A stretch of DNA of 64,000 nt from Hamadaea sp013361475 (GCF_040654195.1 NZ_JBFAHM010000012.1:1-64000), one strand, 5' to 3'; counted from the stretch's first letter, positions 18,493 through 27,855 are shown. Translations and numbers: made by a program. Notes: generated from the sequence alone by a model not told the origin.

Positions 18493-19449
18493 GTGATTCC
18501 GCTGACTGCTCCCACAAGGCCCCGGCCGGCGCTCGGCCTGCCGGAGTCCGCGCCGAGCCGTCGTCCGCGCGGTCCCATCCAATGGGTACGCCGAGGCGGG
18601 CTGACGACGCTGGTGTTCTTCCTGCCCATGCTTCTGTCGTTCGGACTGTTCTCCTGGTGGCCGATTCTGCGGTCGCTGCCCCTGAGCGTCCAGCGCACCA
18701 ACTTCCTGACGACCCAGTGGGTCGGCCTGGAGAACTTCACCCGGGTTCTGAACGATCCGCTGCTGGTCACCGCTTCGCTCAACACGCTGTGGTTCGCGGT
18801 GCTGGCGCTCGTGATCGGCTTCCCGGTGCCCATCCTGTTCGCCGTGGTCATCGCCGAGCTGCGCCGCACCCGCGGGCTGGCCTCGGTCCTGGTCTACCTG
18901 CCCGTCATCTTCCCGCCGGTGGTGGCGGTCCTGCTGTGGAAGGCGTTCTTCGACCCCAGCCCCACCGGAGTGCTCAACACCGCGCTGCGGTGGTTCGGCC
19001 TCGGGCCGCTGGCGTGGCTGAACGACGGCGATCTCGCCATGCCCTCCATCGTGCTGCAGGCCACCTGGGCATCGTTCGGCACGGCGACCATCATCTACCT
19101 CGCCACGCTGATGGGCGTGCAGACGGAGCTGTACGACGCCGCGGAGACCGACGGCGCCGGCGCGTTCCGCCGGTTCTGGCACGTCACCCTTCCACAGATG
19201 CGCGGCGTGCTGCTGGTCATGTTGCTGCTGCAGCTGATCGGCACCTTCCAGGTCTTCACCGAGCCGTACATCATGACCAACGGCGGTCCCGAGAACCGCA
19301 CGGTCACCATCCTCATGCTGATCTACCGGTACGCCTTCGTCTCCGGCGACTACGGACGAGCGACGGCGTTGAGCCTGCTGCTGGCGGTCGCCTTGTCGGC
19401 GTTGTCCTGGATCTACCTGCGGGCGACCAAGCGATGGAGCACCTCATGA
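18493..19449 (+). CDS. ABC sugar transporter permease, subunit 1
   Basis: About 318 residues with six membrane helices (first TTLVFFLPMLLSFGLFSWW) and the cytoplasmic EAA loop DAAETDGAGAFRRFWHVTLPQMR that contacts the ATPase. This is a MalF/UgpA-type CUT1 permease. The start is uncertain. The GTG at 18493 overlaps a GAGGTGATTCC stretch that itself looks like a ribosome binding site, so a CTG at 18502 could be the true start. A TTG at 18445 lies within the hairpin and is unlikely. The gene overlaps the next one by ATGA. Confidence 0.88.
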   Translation: MIPLTAPTRPRPALGLPESAPSRRPRGPIQWVRRGGLTTLVFFLPMLLSFGLFSWWPILRSLPLSVQRTNFLTTQWVGLENFTRVLNDPLLVTASLNTLWFAVLALVIGFPVPILFAVVIAELRRTRGLASVLVYLPVIFPPVVAVLLWKAFFDPSPTGVLNTALRWFGLGPLAWLNDGDLAMPSIVLQATWASFGTATIIYLATLMGVQTELYDAAETDGAGAFRRFWHVTLPQMRGVLLVMLLLQLIGTFQVFTEPYIMTNGGPENRTVTILMLIYRYAFVSGDYGRATALSLLLAVALSALSWIYLRATKRWSTS

Positions 19450-20333
19450 GCGCCGACACCGAACGCAGCATCCTGTCGCGCATCGATCGGCGCCGCCCCG
19501 GCGTACGGGTCGCGCTTGCGGCGGTACGCGTACTCGTGTTCACCGTGCTCGTGGTCTTGTGTGTCGGGCCGCTGTTCTGGCTGTTCAAGGCGGCCACCTC
19601 GACATCGACCGAGACCCTGTCCGCCCCGTTTTCGCTGTGGCCGAGCGGCGTCCACTGGAACACCTTCAGCCAGGTGTGGACGAAGGTCGACTTCGCCCGC
19701 TACTTCGTCAACACGCTGTGGCTCATGGCCGGATCACTGTTCTTCGGGCTGCTCGTCGCGACGACCGGCGGCTACGGGCTGGCCGTGCTGAAACCCCGGT
19801 ACGCCAAGGCGGTGTACGCCGCGATCCTCGCCACGCTGTTCATCCCCGGCGTCATCTCGCTCGTCTCGCTCTACCTGACCGTGATGGATGTGCCGCTGCT
19901 GCACACCAACCTGATCGGCACCTTGTGGGCGGTGTGGTTGCCCGCCTCGGCCAACGCCGTCAACGTCCTGCTGATGCAGCGGTTCTTCGCCGCCATCCCG
20001 GGTGACCTGTTCGAGGCGGCCCGGATCGACGGCGCCGGCCCGTTCCGGATCTTCGCCTCGCTCGTCCTGCCGATGTCCCGGCCGATTCTGGGCGTGGTGA
20101 GTCTGCTGACGCTGGTCGGGGCGTACAAGGAGTTCCTGTGGCCGCTGCTGGTGCTGCCCAATCCGCAGGACCAGCCGATCTCCGTCGCGTTGCCCAGGCT
20201 GGAGAACTCCGGCGACTTCGCGCAGTTCATGGCCGCGCTGTTCATCTCCGTGATCATCCCGGTGCTGTTGTTCCTGGTGTTCCAGCGCCAGTTCCTGCGC
20301 GCGGCCGGCAACTCCGGGGCGCTGAAGGGATGA
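19446..20333 (+). CDS. ABC sugar transporter permease, subunit 2
   Basis: A 295-residue MalG/UgpE-type CUT1 permease. It has six predicted helices and the EAA motif EAARIDGAGPFRIFASLVLPMSRP. It overlaps the preceding permease by 4 bp and the following mutarotase-like gene by 4 bp (ATGA at both ends), which shows tight coupling in the operon. Confidence 0.92.
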   Translation: MSADTERSILSRIDRRRPGVRVALAAVRVLVFTVLVVLCVGPLFWLFKAATSTSTETLSAPFSLWPSGVHWNTFSQVWTKVDFARYFVNTLWLMAGSLFFGLLVATTGGYGLAVLKPRYAKAVYAAILATLFIPGVISLVSLYLTVMDVPLLHTNLIGTLWAVWLPASANAVNVLLMQRFFAAIPGDLFEAARIDGAGPFRIFASLVLPMSRPILGVVSLLTLVGAYKEFLWPLLVLPNPQDQPISVALPRLENSGDFAQFMAALFISVIIPVLLFLVFQRQFLRAAGNSGALKG

Positions 20334-21139
20334 ACGTCCGCATCGGAACCGACCGGCTGGACGCCGAGGTGCTCACCGACGGCGGATGCATCGCCTCGAT
20401 CCGCGCCGGAGGCCGGGAACTGCTCTTGCGTACGCCGTGGGCCGGGCTCGACGACGGGCCGCCGATGGCCGGGTCGGTCGCCGAATGGCATCGGCGCTAC
20501 CGTGGCGGCTGGCATCTGCTGCTGCCCCGCCCGCTCGGCCCGGCGGTCGTCGGCGGCATCGCACAGCCGTTCCACGGCGAGGCGGCCTGGCGGCGATGGC
20601 GGCTCGAGCAGACCTCGACCACGGCCTGCCGCGCGCAGGTTCTGCTGCGGACCGTACCCCTGGCCGTCGACCGCACCGTCGAGATCATCGTCGACGAGGT
20701 CCGCGTGACCACGACCGTCCAGAACATGGGCCCGACCGAGGTCCGCCTCGGGTGGGCCGAACACCCGTCGTTCGACGCCGCGATCTTCGACGGTGGGCAC
20801 GTCGAACTCGACGGGGCGAAAGTCGCCATCGTTCCGCTGGGCGCCGGTGCCTTCCAAGATCGGCCGGTCGAGACCGGGCACGCCCTCGTCCACGGGTTCG
20901 ATGGACTGTCCGTCGGGCTGTGCTGGGATGCCGCCGTGCTCGGCCGGGCGTACGTGTGGCAGGAACGCCGCGCCACGCCCGATTTCCCGTGGTACGCGGC
21001 TGCCGACGCGCTCGCGGTGGAGCCCGCGTCTCAACCCCACGATCACCCCGAGGACGACCTCGGCACTCTCACGCTCGCGCCGGGCGCCGCCCGCACCGTC
21101 GCCATCACCCTCACCATCCACAACGGACTTACTGCCTGA
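20330..21139 (+). CDS. Galactose mutarotase-like (aldose 1-epimerase superfamily) protein
   Basis: A 269-residue beta-rich protein with an aldose 1-epimerase/galactose-mutarotase-like pattern: DRLDAEVLTDGGCIASI at the start, a GGWHLLLPRP segment where the superfamily has its central GG, then WAEHPSFDAAIF (the HP-F motif around the catalytic His) and VWQERR, and a late HPEDDLGTLTL stretch. It probably interconverts anomers of the imported sugar, although some members are isomerases with other roles. Coupled to the permease by overlap; 30 bp separate it from the esterase gene downstream. Confidence 0.72.
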   Translation: MNVRIGTDRLDAEVLTDGGCIASIRAGGRELLLRTPWAGLDDGPPMAGSVAEWHRRYRGGWHLLLPRPLGPAVVGGIAQPFHGEAAWRRWRLEQTSTTACRAQVLLRTVPLAVDRTVEIIVDEVRVTTTVQNMGPTEVRLGWAEHPSFDAAIFDGGHVELDGAKVAIVPLGAGAFQDRPVETGHALVHGFDGLSVGLCWDAAVLGRAYVWQERRATPDFPWYAAADALAVEPASQPHDHPEDDLGTLTLAPGAARTVAITLTIHNGLTA

Positions 21140-21169
21140 CCGTCCACCCCGTCTGATCGGAAGGACCCC

Positions 21170-22141
21170 ATGCCCCGCTTCGACCTGGGCCTCGACGAGC
21201 TGCGCGCGTACCGGCCCGAGGTCCGCGAGCCCGCGGACTTCGACGAGTTCTGGACGCGTACGCTCGCCGAGGCGCGCGCCGCCGGTGACAAGCCGACGTT
21301 CACGCCCGTCGACTCGCCGCTGACCGCCTGCCGCGTGTTCGACGTGCGGTTCTCCGGCTACGCCGGTGAGCCGATCGCCGCCTGGCTGCTCGTTCCCGCG
21401 CACGCCGAAGGGCCGGTGCCCGTCGTCGTGCAGTACCTCGGCTACGGCTCGGGCCGGGGCCTGCCCCACGAATGGCTCACCTGGGTCGCCGCCGGATACG
21501 CCTGCTTCGTCATGGACAGCCGCGGCCAGGGCGCGATGTGGGGCGTCGGTGGCGTCACCCCGGACCCGCACGGCAGCGGCCCGGCAGCCAGCGGTGTCAT
21601 GACCCGGGGCATCGAAAGCCCCGAGATCTACTATTACCGCCGCCTCTACACCGACGCCGTCCGCGCGATCGACGCCGTCCGCGAGCACCCGCTCGTCGAC
21701 CCGGCTCGGGTGGTGGTCGGCGGCGGCAGCCAAGGCGGTGGTATCACGCTGGCCGTCGCCGGCCTGGCCGACGACCTCATCGCCGCGCTGGTGGACGTGC
21801 CGTTCCTGTGCCACTTCGAACGAGCTGTCGGCATGACGGGCCGCGACCCGTATCAGGAGATCGTCCGATATCTGTCCGTCCGGCGGGAGATGACCGAGCA
21901 GGTCTTCACCACCTTGGCGTACTTCGACGGGGCCGTCTTCGCCGCCCGCGCTTCGGCGCCCGCGCTGTTCTCCGTCGGACTGCTGGATCCGGTCTGCCCG
22001 CCGTCCACCGTGTTCGCCGCCTACAACGCGTACGCGGGAGACAAGGACATCGTCGTTCATCACTACAACGAGCACGAAGGCGGTTCGGCGGCCCAGTGGC
22101 CACGGCAGGCAGCCTTCCTCACCGCGAGGCTCGCCTCGTGA
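21170..22141 (+). CDS. CE7-family acetyl esterase (acetylxylan/cephalosporin-C deacetylase type)
   Basis: A 323-residue alpha/beta hydrolase with the CE7 pattern. The nucleophile is S187 in GGGSQGGG, with D273 in LLDPVCPPST and H302 in NEHEGG as the other triad members. The family signature RGQ occurs at 118-120. These enzymes remove acetyl groups from short xylo-oligosaccharides and other acetylated sugars. There is no signal peptide, so it acts on imported oligosaccharides in the cytoplasm. ATG preceded by GGAAGGA. Its stop overlaps the GTG of the next gene. Confidence 0.9.
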   Translation: MPRFDLGLDELRAYRPEVREPADFDEFWTRTLAEARAAGDKPTFTPVDSPLTACRVFDVRFSGYAGEPIAAWLLVPAHAEGPVPVVVQYLGYGSGRGLPHEWLTWVAAGYACFVMDSRGQGAMWGVGGVTPDPHGSGPAASGVMTRGIESPEIYYYRRLYTDAVRAIDAVREHPLVDPARVVVGGGSQGGGITLAVAGLADDLIAALVDVPFLCHFERAVGMTGRDPYQEIVRYLSVRREMTEQVFTTLAYFDGAVFAARASAPALFSVGLLDPVCPPSTVFAAYNAYAGDKDIVVHHYNEHEGGSAAQWPRQAAFLTARLAS

Positions 22142-23277
22142 ACACTGTCCGCTACGGCGTCAACTACCTGCCCAGCCGCGACTGGTGGTACGCGTGGGTC
22201 GACTGGAACGAGACCGACATCGCACGCGACCTCGACGTCATCGTGGAACTCGGCTTCGACCACATTCGCATCCAGTGCCTGTGGCCGTTGTTCCAGCCCA
22301 ACCCCGGATACGTCTCCCCACTGATGACGTCCCGTCTCGTCCGGCTGCTCGACCTCTCGCACGCGCGCGGCCTGGCGGTCTGCCCGACGGTGCTCGACGG
22401 CTGGCTGAGCGGGTTCGACTTCCGGCCCGCCTGGCTGCGCGACGCCAATCCGTTCACCGACCCGGCCGCCGTCGAAGCATCCGCGTCGCTGGTCACCGAA
22501 GTCGGCAAAGCCGTGTCCGGCCACCCCGCCTTCTGGTGCCTCGATATCGCCAACGAGCCCAACGTCCTCATGCGCAAGGCGGGTCTCGGCCCGGGCAGCT
22601 GCGACGGGTGGGCGCAGCGCATGGTCGCCGCCGCCCGCGACGGGGCTCCCGGCGTACCAATAACTGTGGGTGTGGACCACGAGCCGTGGATGACCGGCGA
22701 CTGCGCGCTCAGCGTGGACACCGTGGTGGCGATCTCCGACCTGGTGGCGATCCACGCGTGGCCGTATTTCACCGGGGCCTTGCAGCGTTTCGGCGAGGGT
22801 GAGCGCGGCGCGTGGGCGATCCCCGACTACCTTGCGCAGGTCGCCTTGGCCACTATGGACGGACCGCGCAAACCCTTGTGGGTGCAGGAAGTCGGCGTGT
22901 CCGGGGACTGGCTGCAGGACACCACGGTGCCGGACTTCGCCGAGCGCATGCTGCGCCGCGTCGCGGCGATCCCGGAGGTCGTCGCGGTGACCTGGTGGGC
23001 GTCGCACGACATCGACCGCCGATTCGCCGGGTTCGACGAGCTGGAGTACGGGCTCGGTCTGATCGACGCGGCGAACGCCGTCAAGCCCGTGGGAGTACGC
23101 GTTCGCGACGTCATCGCCGAGCTGCGTGCCCAGGACGTGGCTACGGAGCCTTGCACGGAATCCATTTCGCTGCCGCCGGGCGTCGTGCCGGACCTCGACT
23201 TCGCCGCGAAATGGTTCGCGCGAATCGGTGCCCACCGCGGACCGAGCGTCGTACGCGACAAGGAGCCGACAGGGTGA
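22138..23277 (+). CDS. Cytoplasmic GH5-like glycoside hydrolase
   Basis: A 379-residue TIM-barrel protein of clan GH-A. FDHIRIQCLWPLFQPNPGY, the acid/base E140 in DIANEPN, and the nucleophile Glu at about 250 in WVQEVGVSG follow the GH5 (or GH2/GH39-like) order. TWWASHDIDRRFAGFDELEYGLGLID near the end is common in GH5 and GH2 barrels. There is no signal sequence, so it should cleave imported oligosaccharides. The GTG overlaps the esterase stop, and its own stop overlaps the GTG of the flavoprotein gene. The linkage cut is unknown. Confidence 0.8.
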   Translation: MNTVRYGVNYLPSRDWWYAWVDWNETDIARDLDVIVELGFDHIRIQCLWPLFQPNPGYVSPLMTSRLVRLLDLSHARGLAVCPTVLDGWLSGFDFRPAWLRDANPFTDPAAVEASASLVTEVGKAVSGHPAFWCLDIANEPNVLMRKAGLGPGSCDGWAQRMVAAARDGAPGVPITVGVDHEPWMTGDCALSVDTVVAISDLVAIHAWPYFTGALQRFGEGERGAWAIPDYLAQVALATMDGPRKPLWVQEVGVSGDWLQDTTVPDFAERMLRRVAAIPEVVAVTWWASHDIDRRFAGFDELEYGLGLIDAANAVKPVGVRVRDVIAELRAQDVATEPCTESISLPPGVVPDLDFAAKWFARIGAHRGPSVVRDKEPTG

Positions 23278-24848
23278 ACACACAGCTCCACACGGAAATC
23301 CTGGTGGTCGGTGGGGGAGTCGGCGGTGTGGCCGCCGCCCTCACCGCGGCCAAGCTCGGCCGGACCGTGGTCCTCACCGAGCCCACCGAGTGGCTCGGCG
23401 GGCAATTGACCAGCCAGGCGGTGCCACCGGACGAGAACGCCTGGATCGAGACCCCGCTGACCGCGGCCAGTTATGCCGGGTTCCGGCAGCGGATCCGCCG
23501 CTACTATCGAGACAACTACCCGCTCACCGCCCAGGCGGCCGCCGACCCGCTGCTCAACCCGGGACTCGGTCATGTGAGCCGGATCTGTCACGAACCACGC
23601 GCCGCCCTCGCCGTCGTCGACCAGCTGCTGGCGCCGTGGCGGTCCGCTGGTCGGGTCACGGTCCTGCTGCGGCACGAACCGATCGCGGCCGACACCGCGG
23701 GCGACCGAATCGCCGCGGTCACTTTGCGTCGCGACGACGGCGCCGCAGTCACGATCACGGCCGACTACGTGCTCGACGCCACCGAGCTTGGCGACCTGCT
23801 GCCGCTGGCCGGTGTCGAGCATGTCATCGGGGCCGAGGGCCAGGACACCACGGGCGAACCCCATGCGCCGCCCGTCGCCGACCCGCTCGACCAGCAGTCG
23901 ATCTCGTGGTGCTTCGCGATCGAGCATCGACCTGGCGAAGACCACACCATCGACCGCCCCGCCGGCTACGACTTCTGGCGTACGACGGTCGCCCCCTTCT
24001 GGCCCGGCCCGCAACTGTCGTGGACCGATGTCGAACCAGTCAGCCTCAAGACCCGGCACCGCCCCATCTTCGCCGCCGAACCCGGCGGCGGACCCGCCGA
24101 CGACCTGTGGCACTACCGGCGCATCCTGGCCGCCCGCCAGTTCACGGGTCCCGGATTCGCCGACATCACCCTGGTGAACTGGCCGCAGATCGACTACTGG
24201 CAGGCACCGCTGCTCGGCGTCGACCACGCCACCCGGGCCGCCGCCCTTGACGGTGCCCGCGACCTGTCGCTGTCCTTCCTGCATTGGATGCAAACCGAAG
24301 CGGGATATCCGGGCCTGCGACTACGTCCGGACGTCATGGGTACCGCCGACGGACTGGCCCTCGCGCCGTACATCCGCGAATCGCGTCGCATCCAGGCCGA
24401 GCTGACCATCGTGGAGCAGCACGTCGGCGTCGAAGCCCGTCCAGCCGGCGCGGGAAGCGAAGTCTTCCCGGACAGCGTCGGCATCGGTCACTACCGCATC
24501 GACCTGCACCCCAGCACGAGCGGGCGGACCTACGTCGACATCGAGTCCTACCCGTTCCAGATCCCGCTCGGCGCCCTGCTCCCGATCCGGGTCGACAACC
24601 TCATCGCAGCCGGCAAAAACATCGGCACGACCCACATCACCAACGGCTGCTACCGCCTGCACCCGGTCGAATGGAGCATCGGCGAAGCGGCCGGAGCGCT
24701 GGCGGCCTATTGCCTGGACCGGCGCTCGCCACCCCGCAAGGTACGCGCCGACGCCACCGAGCTGGCGGACTACCAGCGGCTGCTCACCGGCACGCTCGGC
24801 GTCACCCTCGCCTGGCCCGACGAGATACGCACCCACCGCAGTCAGTGA
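23274..24848 (+). CDS. FAD-dependent oxidoreductase of the glycan locus (right arm)
   Basis: A 524-residue flavoprotein of the FAD_oxidored (PF12831) type. LVVGGGVGGVAAALTAAKLG is the FAD-binding Rossmann motif (about 10-29), followed by VLTEPTEWLGGQLTSQAVPPDE. Later LIAAGKNIGTTHITNGCYRLHPVEWSIGEAAG matches the C-terminal FAD-contacting block of the family. It resembles the left-arm flavoprotein (8137-9690) in fold and in the EPxxWLGG motif, but the two are clearly divergent. As the last gene of the LacI-controlled operon it presumably oxidises the sugar or an intermediate. No experimentally defined substrate can be inferred. Confidence 0.85.
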   Translation: MNTQLHTEILVVGGGVGGVAAALTAAKLGRTVVLTEPTEWLGGQLTSQAVPPDENAWIETPLTAASYAGFRQRIRRYYRDNYPLTAQAAADPLLNPGLGHVSRICHEPRAALAVVDQLLAPWRSAGRVTVLLRHEPIAADTAGDRIAAVTLRRDDGAAVTITADYVLDATELGDLLPLAGVEHVIGAEGQDTTGEPHAPPVADPLDQQSISWCFAIEHRPGEDHTIDRPAGYDFWRTTVAPFWPGPQLSWTDVEPVSLKTRHRPIFAAEPGGGPADDLWHYRRILAARQFTGPGFADITLVNWPQIDYWQAPLLGVDHATRAAALDGARDLSLSFLHWMQTEAGYPGLRLRPDVMGTADGLALAPYIRESRRIQAELTIVEQHVGVEARPAGAGSEVFPDSVGIGHYRIDLHPSTSGRTYVDIESYPFQIPLGALLPIRVDNLIAAGKNIGTTHITNGCYRLHPVEWSIGEAAGALAAYCLDRRSPPRKVRADATELADYQRLLTGTLGVTLAWPDEIRTHRSQ

Positions 24849-24877
24849 AGAGTCGATACGGGGCAAGCGATGTGCGT

Positions 24878-24991
24878 CAGCCGCCGCGCGAGGTGTCCTT
24901 CTACACCACGCTGCTGGACAAGACCGGCTTCGACCAGATCGAGGTGCTGCCGTCCGGCTGGGAACTGGTGGTGGCTAGGAAACCGGCCTGA
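24878..24991 (+). pseudogene. C-terminal remnant of a SAM-dependent methyltransferase-like gene
   Basis: The frame ending at 24991 reads EVSFYTTLLDKTGFDQIEV, then a Gly-Trp-x-Leu-Val-Val-A-R-K-P ending. This is the usual last strand pair of class I methyltransferases (GF..IEVLP.GW.LVVARKP). There is no N-terminal SAM-binding part, and the segment follows directly on the operon. It looks like the tail of a deleted gene at the boundary between the glycan locus and the peptide cassette. Confidence 0.5.
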
Positions 24992-25436
24992 GTGCCCCGA
25001 TCGGCCGCAGCACGACGCCGACCAGCTGATCCGGGCGCACGTACCCGAAGACGCGGGAGTCGTAGCTGTTGCTCGCGTTGTCGCCGAGCACCAGGAGCGC
25101 GCCAGGGCGTACGGGGGTGCCGGGGGCGACCATGAGCACCTCGGCGACCGACTCCGGCACCGGATCGCCGGCCGTCGCGACCGCCCGTTTGACCAGCAAC
25201 TCGTGCGCGGGGGACAGGCCGTCGGGGACCTCGCCGAGCTGCGGATAGGTCAGCACCACGAGGTCACCCGTACGCACCCGGGCGAGGGGGGTCCGGCGTA
25301 CCAGGAGACGGTCGCCGGGCAGGAGGGTGGGCAGCATGCTGTCGCCCACGACGGTGACGACGGACAGCCGCCGCCGCAGCCAGGCCAGGGCCACTCCGAT
25401 CAGGACGACCGCCGCGATCGCCAGGTACGCCGTCAC
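24975..25436 (-). CDS. S26-family signal peptidase of cysteine-rich peptide cassette A
   Basis: A 153-residue type I signal peptidase-like protein. One N-terminal membrane helix (about 3-20) is followed by the catalytic serine S33 in GDSMLPTL, the catalytic lysine K83 in LLVKRAVATAG, and the conserved LVLGDNASNSYDSRVFGYV box. This is a small, minimal S26 domain. The GTG start overlaps the stop of the exporter gene by GTGA, exactly as in cassette B (50590-51018). It probably removes the leader of the peptides encoded at 28129-28593. The reading frame is open further upstream inside the exporter gene, but that extension has no signature. Confidence 0.88.
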   Translation of the reverse strand: MTAYLAIAAVVLIGVALAWLRRRLSVVTVVGDSMLPTLLPGDRLLVRRTPLARVRTGDLVVLTYPQLGEVPDGLSPAHELLVKRAVATAGDPVPESVAEVLMVAPGTPVRPGALLVLGDNASNSYDSRVFGYVRPDQLVGVVLRPIGALRPVS

Positions 25437-27283
25437 ACGATCTCCGAGAGTTCCGGCCGCTGATAACCGGCCGCCTGCAGGGTGAACAGGGTGGCGTAGA
25501 CACCGCCGGCGGCCATCAGCTCGTCGTGGCCGCCCTCCTCGACCACCTGGCCCTGGTCGAGCACGATGAGGGTGTCCGCGTCGCGCAGGGCGCCCAGCCG
25601 GTGGGAGATCAGCAGGCTGGTCCGGCCCCGGCGGTAGGCGCGCAGGGTGTGGTGGATCTCGGCTTCGGCCTCGGCGTCCAGCCCGGAACTCGGCTCGTCC
25701 AGGATGAGCAGGTCGCGTTCGTCCCGTAGCAGCGCGCGCGCCAGTGCGACCCGCTGCCACTGCCCGCCCGACAGCAGCACGCCGTTCTCCGGGTCGCCGT
25801 CGTCGGCCTCAGGCCCGAAGAACATCCGGGTCAGAAGGGTGTCGTAGCCCCGGGGCAGGGCGGCGAGCTTATGGTGAATGCCCGCCTTCTGGGCCGCCGC
25901 CACGATCTTCGCCCGGTCGGGCCGCGTGTCCAGGTCGCCGAGCGCGATGTTCTCGGCGGCGGTCAGGTCGTACTCCATGTAGTCCTGGAACACGACGCCG
26001 ATGCGCCGCCGGAGCTCAGCCGGCTCGAGGTCGCGCAGGTCGACGCCGTCCCACCGGATCGAGCCGTGCTCGGGGTCGTACATCCGGCACAGGAGTTTCA
26101 CCAGCGTGCTCTTGCCCGCGCCGTTGCGCCCGACGAGGCCGACCGTCTGTCCCTTATGGATGGTGAACGAGACGCCCTGCAGGATCCAGGGCTGCTCCGG
26201 GGCGTACCGGAACCACACGTCCCGGAACTGGATGTCCCACTGCAACGGCAGCGTCCACGCGGTGTGCTCGCGTACGGGCAGGTCGGGCTCGCTGTCGATC
26301 ACGGTCAGATAGTGGTCGAACATGGTGAGTTCCTGGTGCGTGTGCATCATGTGGCTGATCAACGACGCGACTCCGCCCTGGACGGCGGCGATCGCTCCGA
26401 TGAGGAGGGTCACGTCGCCCGCCGTGAGCTCGCCCCGACCGGCCGCGAGCAGCGCCCAGACGACGCTGGCCCCGGCGACCAGCGCGCTGATCAGGCTGAG
26501 CGTTGACTGGGTCAGCAACTCGCGCCGATCCATCCGGCGGCTCTCCCGGTCGGCCGTACGCCGCTCGCCGAGCATGCGTTCGCGGAAGTGGCCGCTCGCG
26601 CCGAACAGACGCAGCTCCTTGGCCGCCTGGACGCTGGTCAGGAGTTGCTGGAAGAAGAACTCCCGCCGCTGCAGCGGGCTGACCCGCCACATCATGGCCG
26701 TTCGCTGCCGTGACAGCTGCCACTCCGCGAACACCGCCGGGATCGCCCCGGCCACCACCCCGGCCGCCAGCAGAGGACTGAGCAGAAGCAGCGACCCGAC
26801 GAACCCGATCACCGTGACCGTGCTCCCCGCGACGCCGAACGCACCGGAGACGACCTGGCCCGGCGTCGAACCGCCGGCCTGCTGGGCCAGGTTCAGCCGG
26901 TCCAGGAACGCCGGGTCCTCAAACGGCCGGAGCCCGACGAACCGCTCCGCCGCCAGGAACAGCCGATTCTGCGCCAGGAGACCGACCCGGCGCCCCAGCT
27001 CGGTAGTGAGGTAACCCGAGGCGTGCGGCGCCGCCCCGCCGATCAGGCCCGCCAGCGCCAGTCCGGCTCCGGCGACGGCCAGGACGGGACCGGCGTCGGC
27101 CGGCTCGACGATGGCGTCGAGCGCGCGCTTGGTCAGCCAGGCCACCGCGACCGGCACGGCGGCCGTCAGCAGCGTCAGCGCTCCGTAGCCGAGCAGGTGG
27201 AACCGGCCGGCGTGCCAGGCGAGTCCCAGCGCCCGGATCACGCCGGCCCGGCTGACCCTGGCCTCTCCGTTGTGGACGGTCAT
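25433..27283 (-). CDS. ABC exporter (fused membrane and ATPase domains) of peptide cassette A
   Basis: A 616-residue half-size ABC exporter. Residues about 20-320 are the six-helix membrane domain. The ATPase domain has Walker A GRNGAGKST (about 386-394), a Q-loop in VVFQDYMEYDL, signature LSGGQWQR (about 505-512), Walker B LLILDEPSSGLD and the H-loop in LLISHRLGALRDAD. There is no C39 peptidase domain, unlike classical bacteriocin exporters; the S26 peptidase encoded by the next gene would fill that role. It is a close paralogue of the exporter at 48752-50593, sharing FRDVWFRY and LVKLLCRMYDP. It is transcribed after the thioredoxin-like gene. Confidence 0.9.
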   Translation of the reverse strand: MTVHNGEARVSRAGVIRALGLAWHAGRFHLLGYGALTLLTAAVPVAVAWLTKRALDAIVEPADAGPVLAVAGAGLALAGLIGGAAPHASGYLTTELGRRVGLLAQNRLFLAAERFVGLRPFEDPAFLDRLNLAQQAGGSTPGQVVSGAFGVAGSTVTVIGFVGSLLLLSPLLAAGVVAGAIPAVFAEWQLSRQRTAMMWRVSPLQRREFFFQQLLTSVQAAKELRLFGASGHFRERMLGERRTADRESRRMDRRELLTQSTLSLISALVAGASVVWALLAAGRGELTAGDVTLLIGAIAAVQGGVASLISHMMHTHQELTMFDHYLTVIDSEPDLPVREHTAWTLPLQWDIQFRDVWFRYAPEQPWILQGVSFTIHKGQTVGLVGRNGAGKSTLVKLLCRMYDPEHGSIRWDGVDLRDLEPAELRRRIGVVFQDYMEYDLTAAENIALGDLDTRPDRAKIVAAAQKAGIHHKLAALPRGYDTLLTRMFFGPEADDGDPENGVLLSGGQWQRVALARALLRDERDLLILDEPSSGLDAEAEAEIHHTLRAYRRGRTSLLISHRLGALRDADTLIVLDQGQVVEEGGHDELMAAGGVYATLFTLQAAGYQRPELSEIV

Positions 27284-27300
27284 CGGCTCGGCGGCGCTGC

Positions 27301-27855
27301 TCAGGCCGCGGCGGGCATGGGCAGCTGCTTGGGGGAGATCCCACCGGCCACGACGGTGCCTTCCCCATCCAGCAGGGCGAACGTCGGAAAACCCTGGACC
27401 TTCAGCGCGCTGCCGAGGGGGCCGTCGATCGGGGGCTCGACCACGACCCGCGCCACCGGTGCGAGCTTCTGCAGGTACCCAGCCACCTCGTCAGGCTGCC
27501 CGGCGATGACCGCCAGCACCTGACCGCGTCCGCCGGGAAAGGCCTTGGCCGTCTCCACGAACTCCGGCAGTCGTTCCTCGCACGCGCTGCAGCTGGGAGA
27601 CAGGACGCCGACGAGGGTCTGCCCCGACAGACTGTCCCGGGAAACCGCCTCGCCGTCGCTCGTGACCGTCTCGAACTCCCCGATCCGCTCGCCTTCGGCG
27701 ATCATCAGCGACTCGTTCGATCCGTCCATCTTGGGCAGGTTCGCCAGCTGCGAGGTATGCAGCTTGAGCCGCCGGATCACGCCCACGGTGAGCAGCAGGT
27801 TCAGTCCGGCGACGACACCGACGAGCACCACCAGCGAAATTACGAACGCAATCAT
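27301..27855 (-). CDS. Membrane-anchored thioredoxin-like protein (TlpA/MauD type) of peptide cassette A
   Basis: A 184-residue protein with one N-terminal transmembrane helix (about 4-27, ending in RRLK) and a thioredoxin-like domain outside the membrane. The redox motif is C89-S-A-C92, and a TFALLD strand preceded by a cis-Pro-like FPT lies near the end. This layout is that of MauD, the TlpA-like protein needed to form the disulfides of the cysteine-rich methylamine dehydrogenase light chain. Here it probably forms or isomerises disulfides in the peptides encoded divergently (28129-28593). It is the first gene of the leftward operon; the ATG follows AGAGAGAGG. Confidence 0.88.
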   Translation of the reverse strand: MIAFVISLVVLVGVVAGLNLLLTVGVIRRLKLHTSQLANLPKMDGSNESLMIAEGERIGEFETVTSDGEAVSRDSLSGQTLVGVLSPSCSACEERLPEFVETAKAFPGGRGQVLAVIAGQPDEVAGYLQKLAPVARVVVEPPIDGPLGSALKVQGFPTFALLDGEGTVVAGGISPKQLPMPAAA

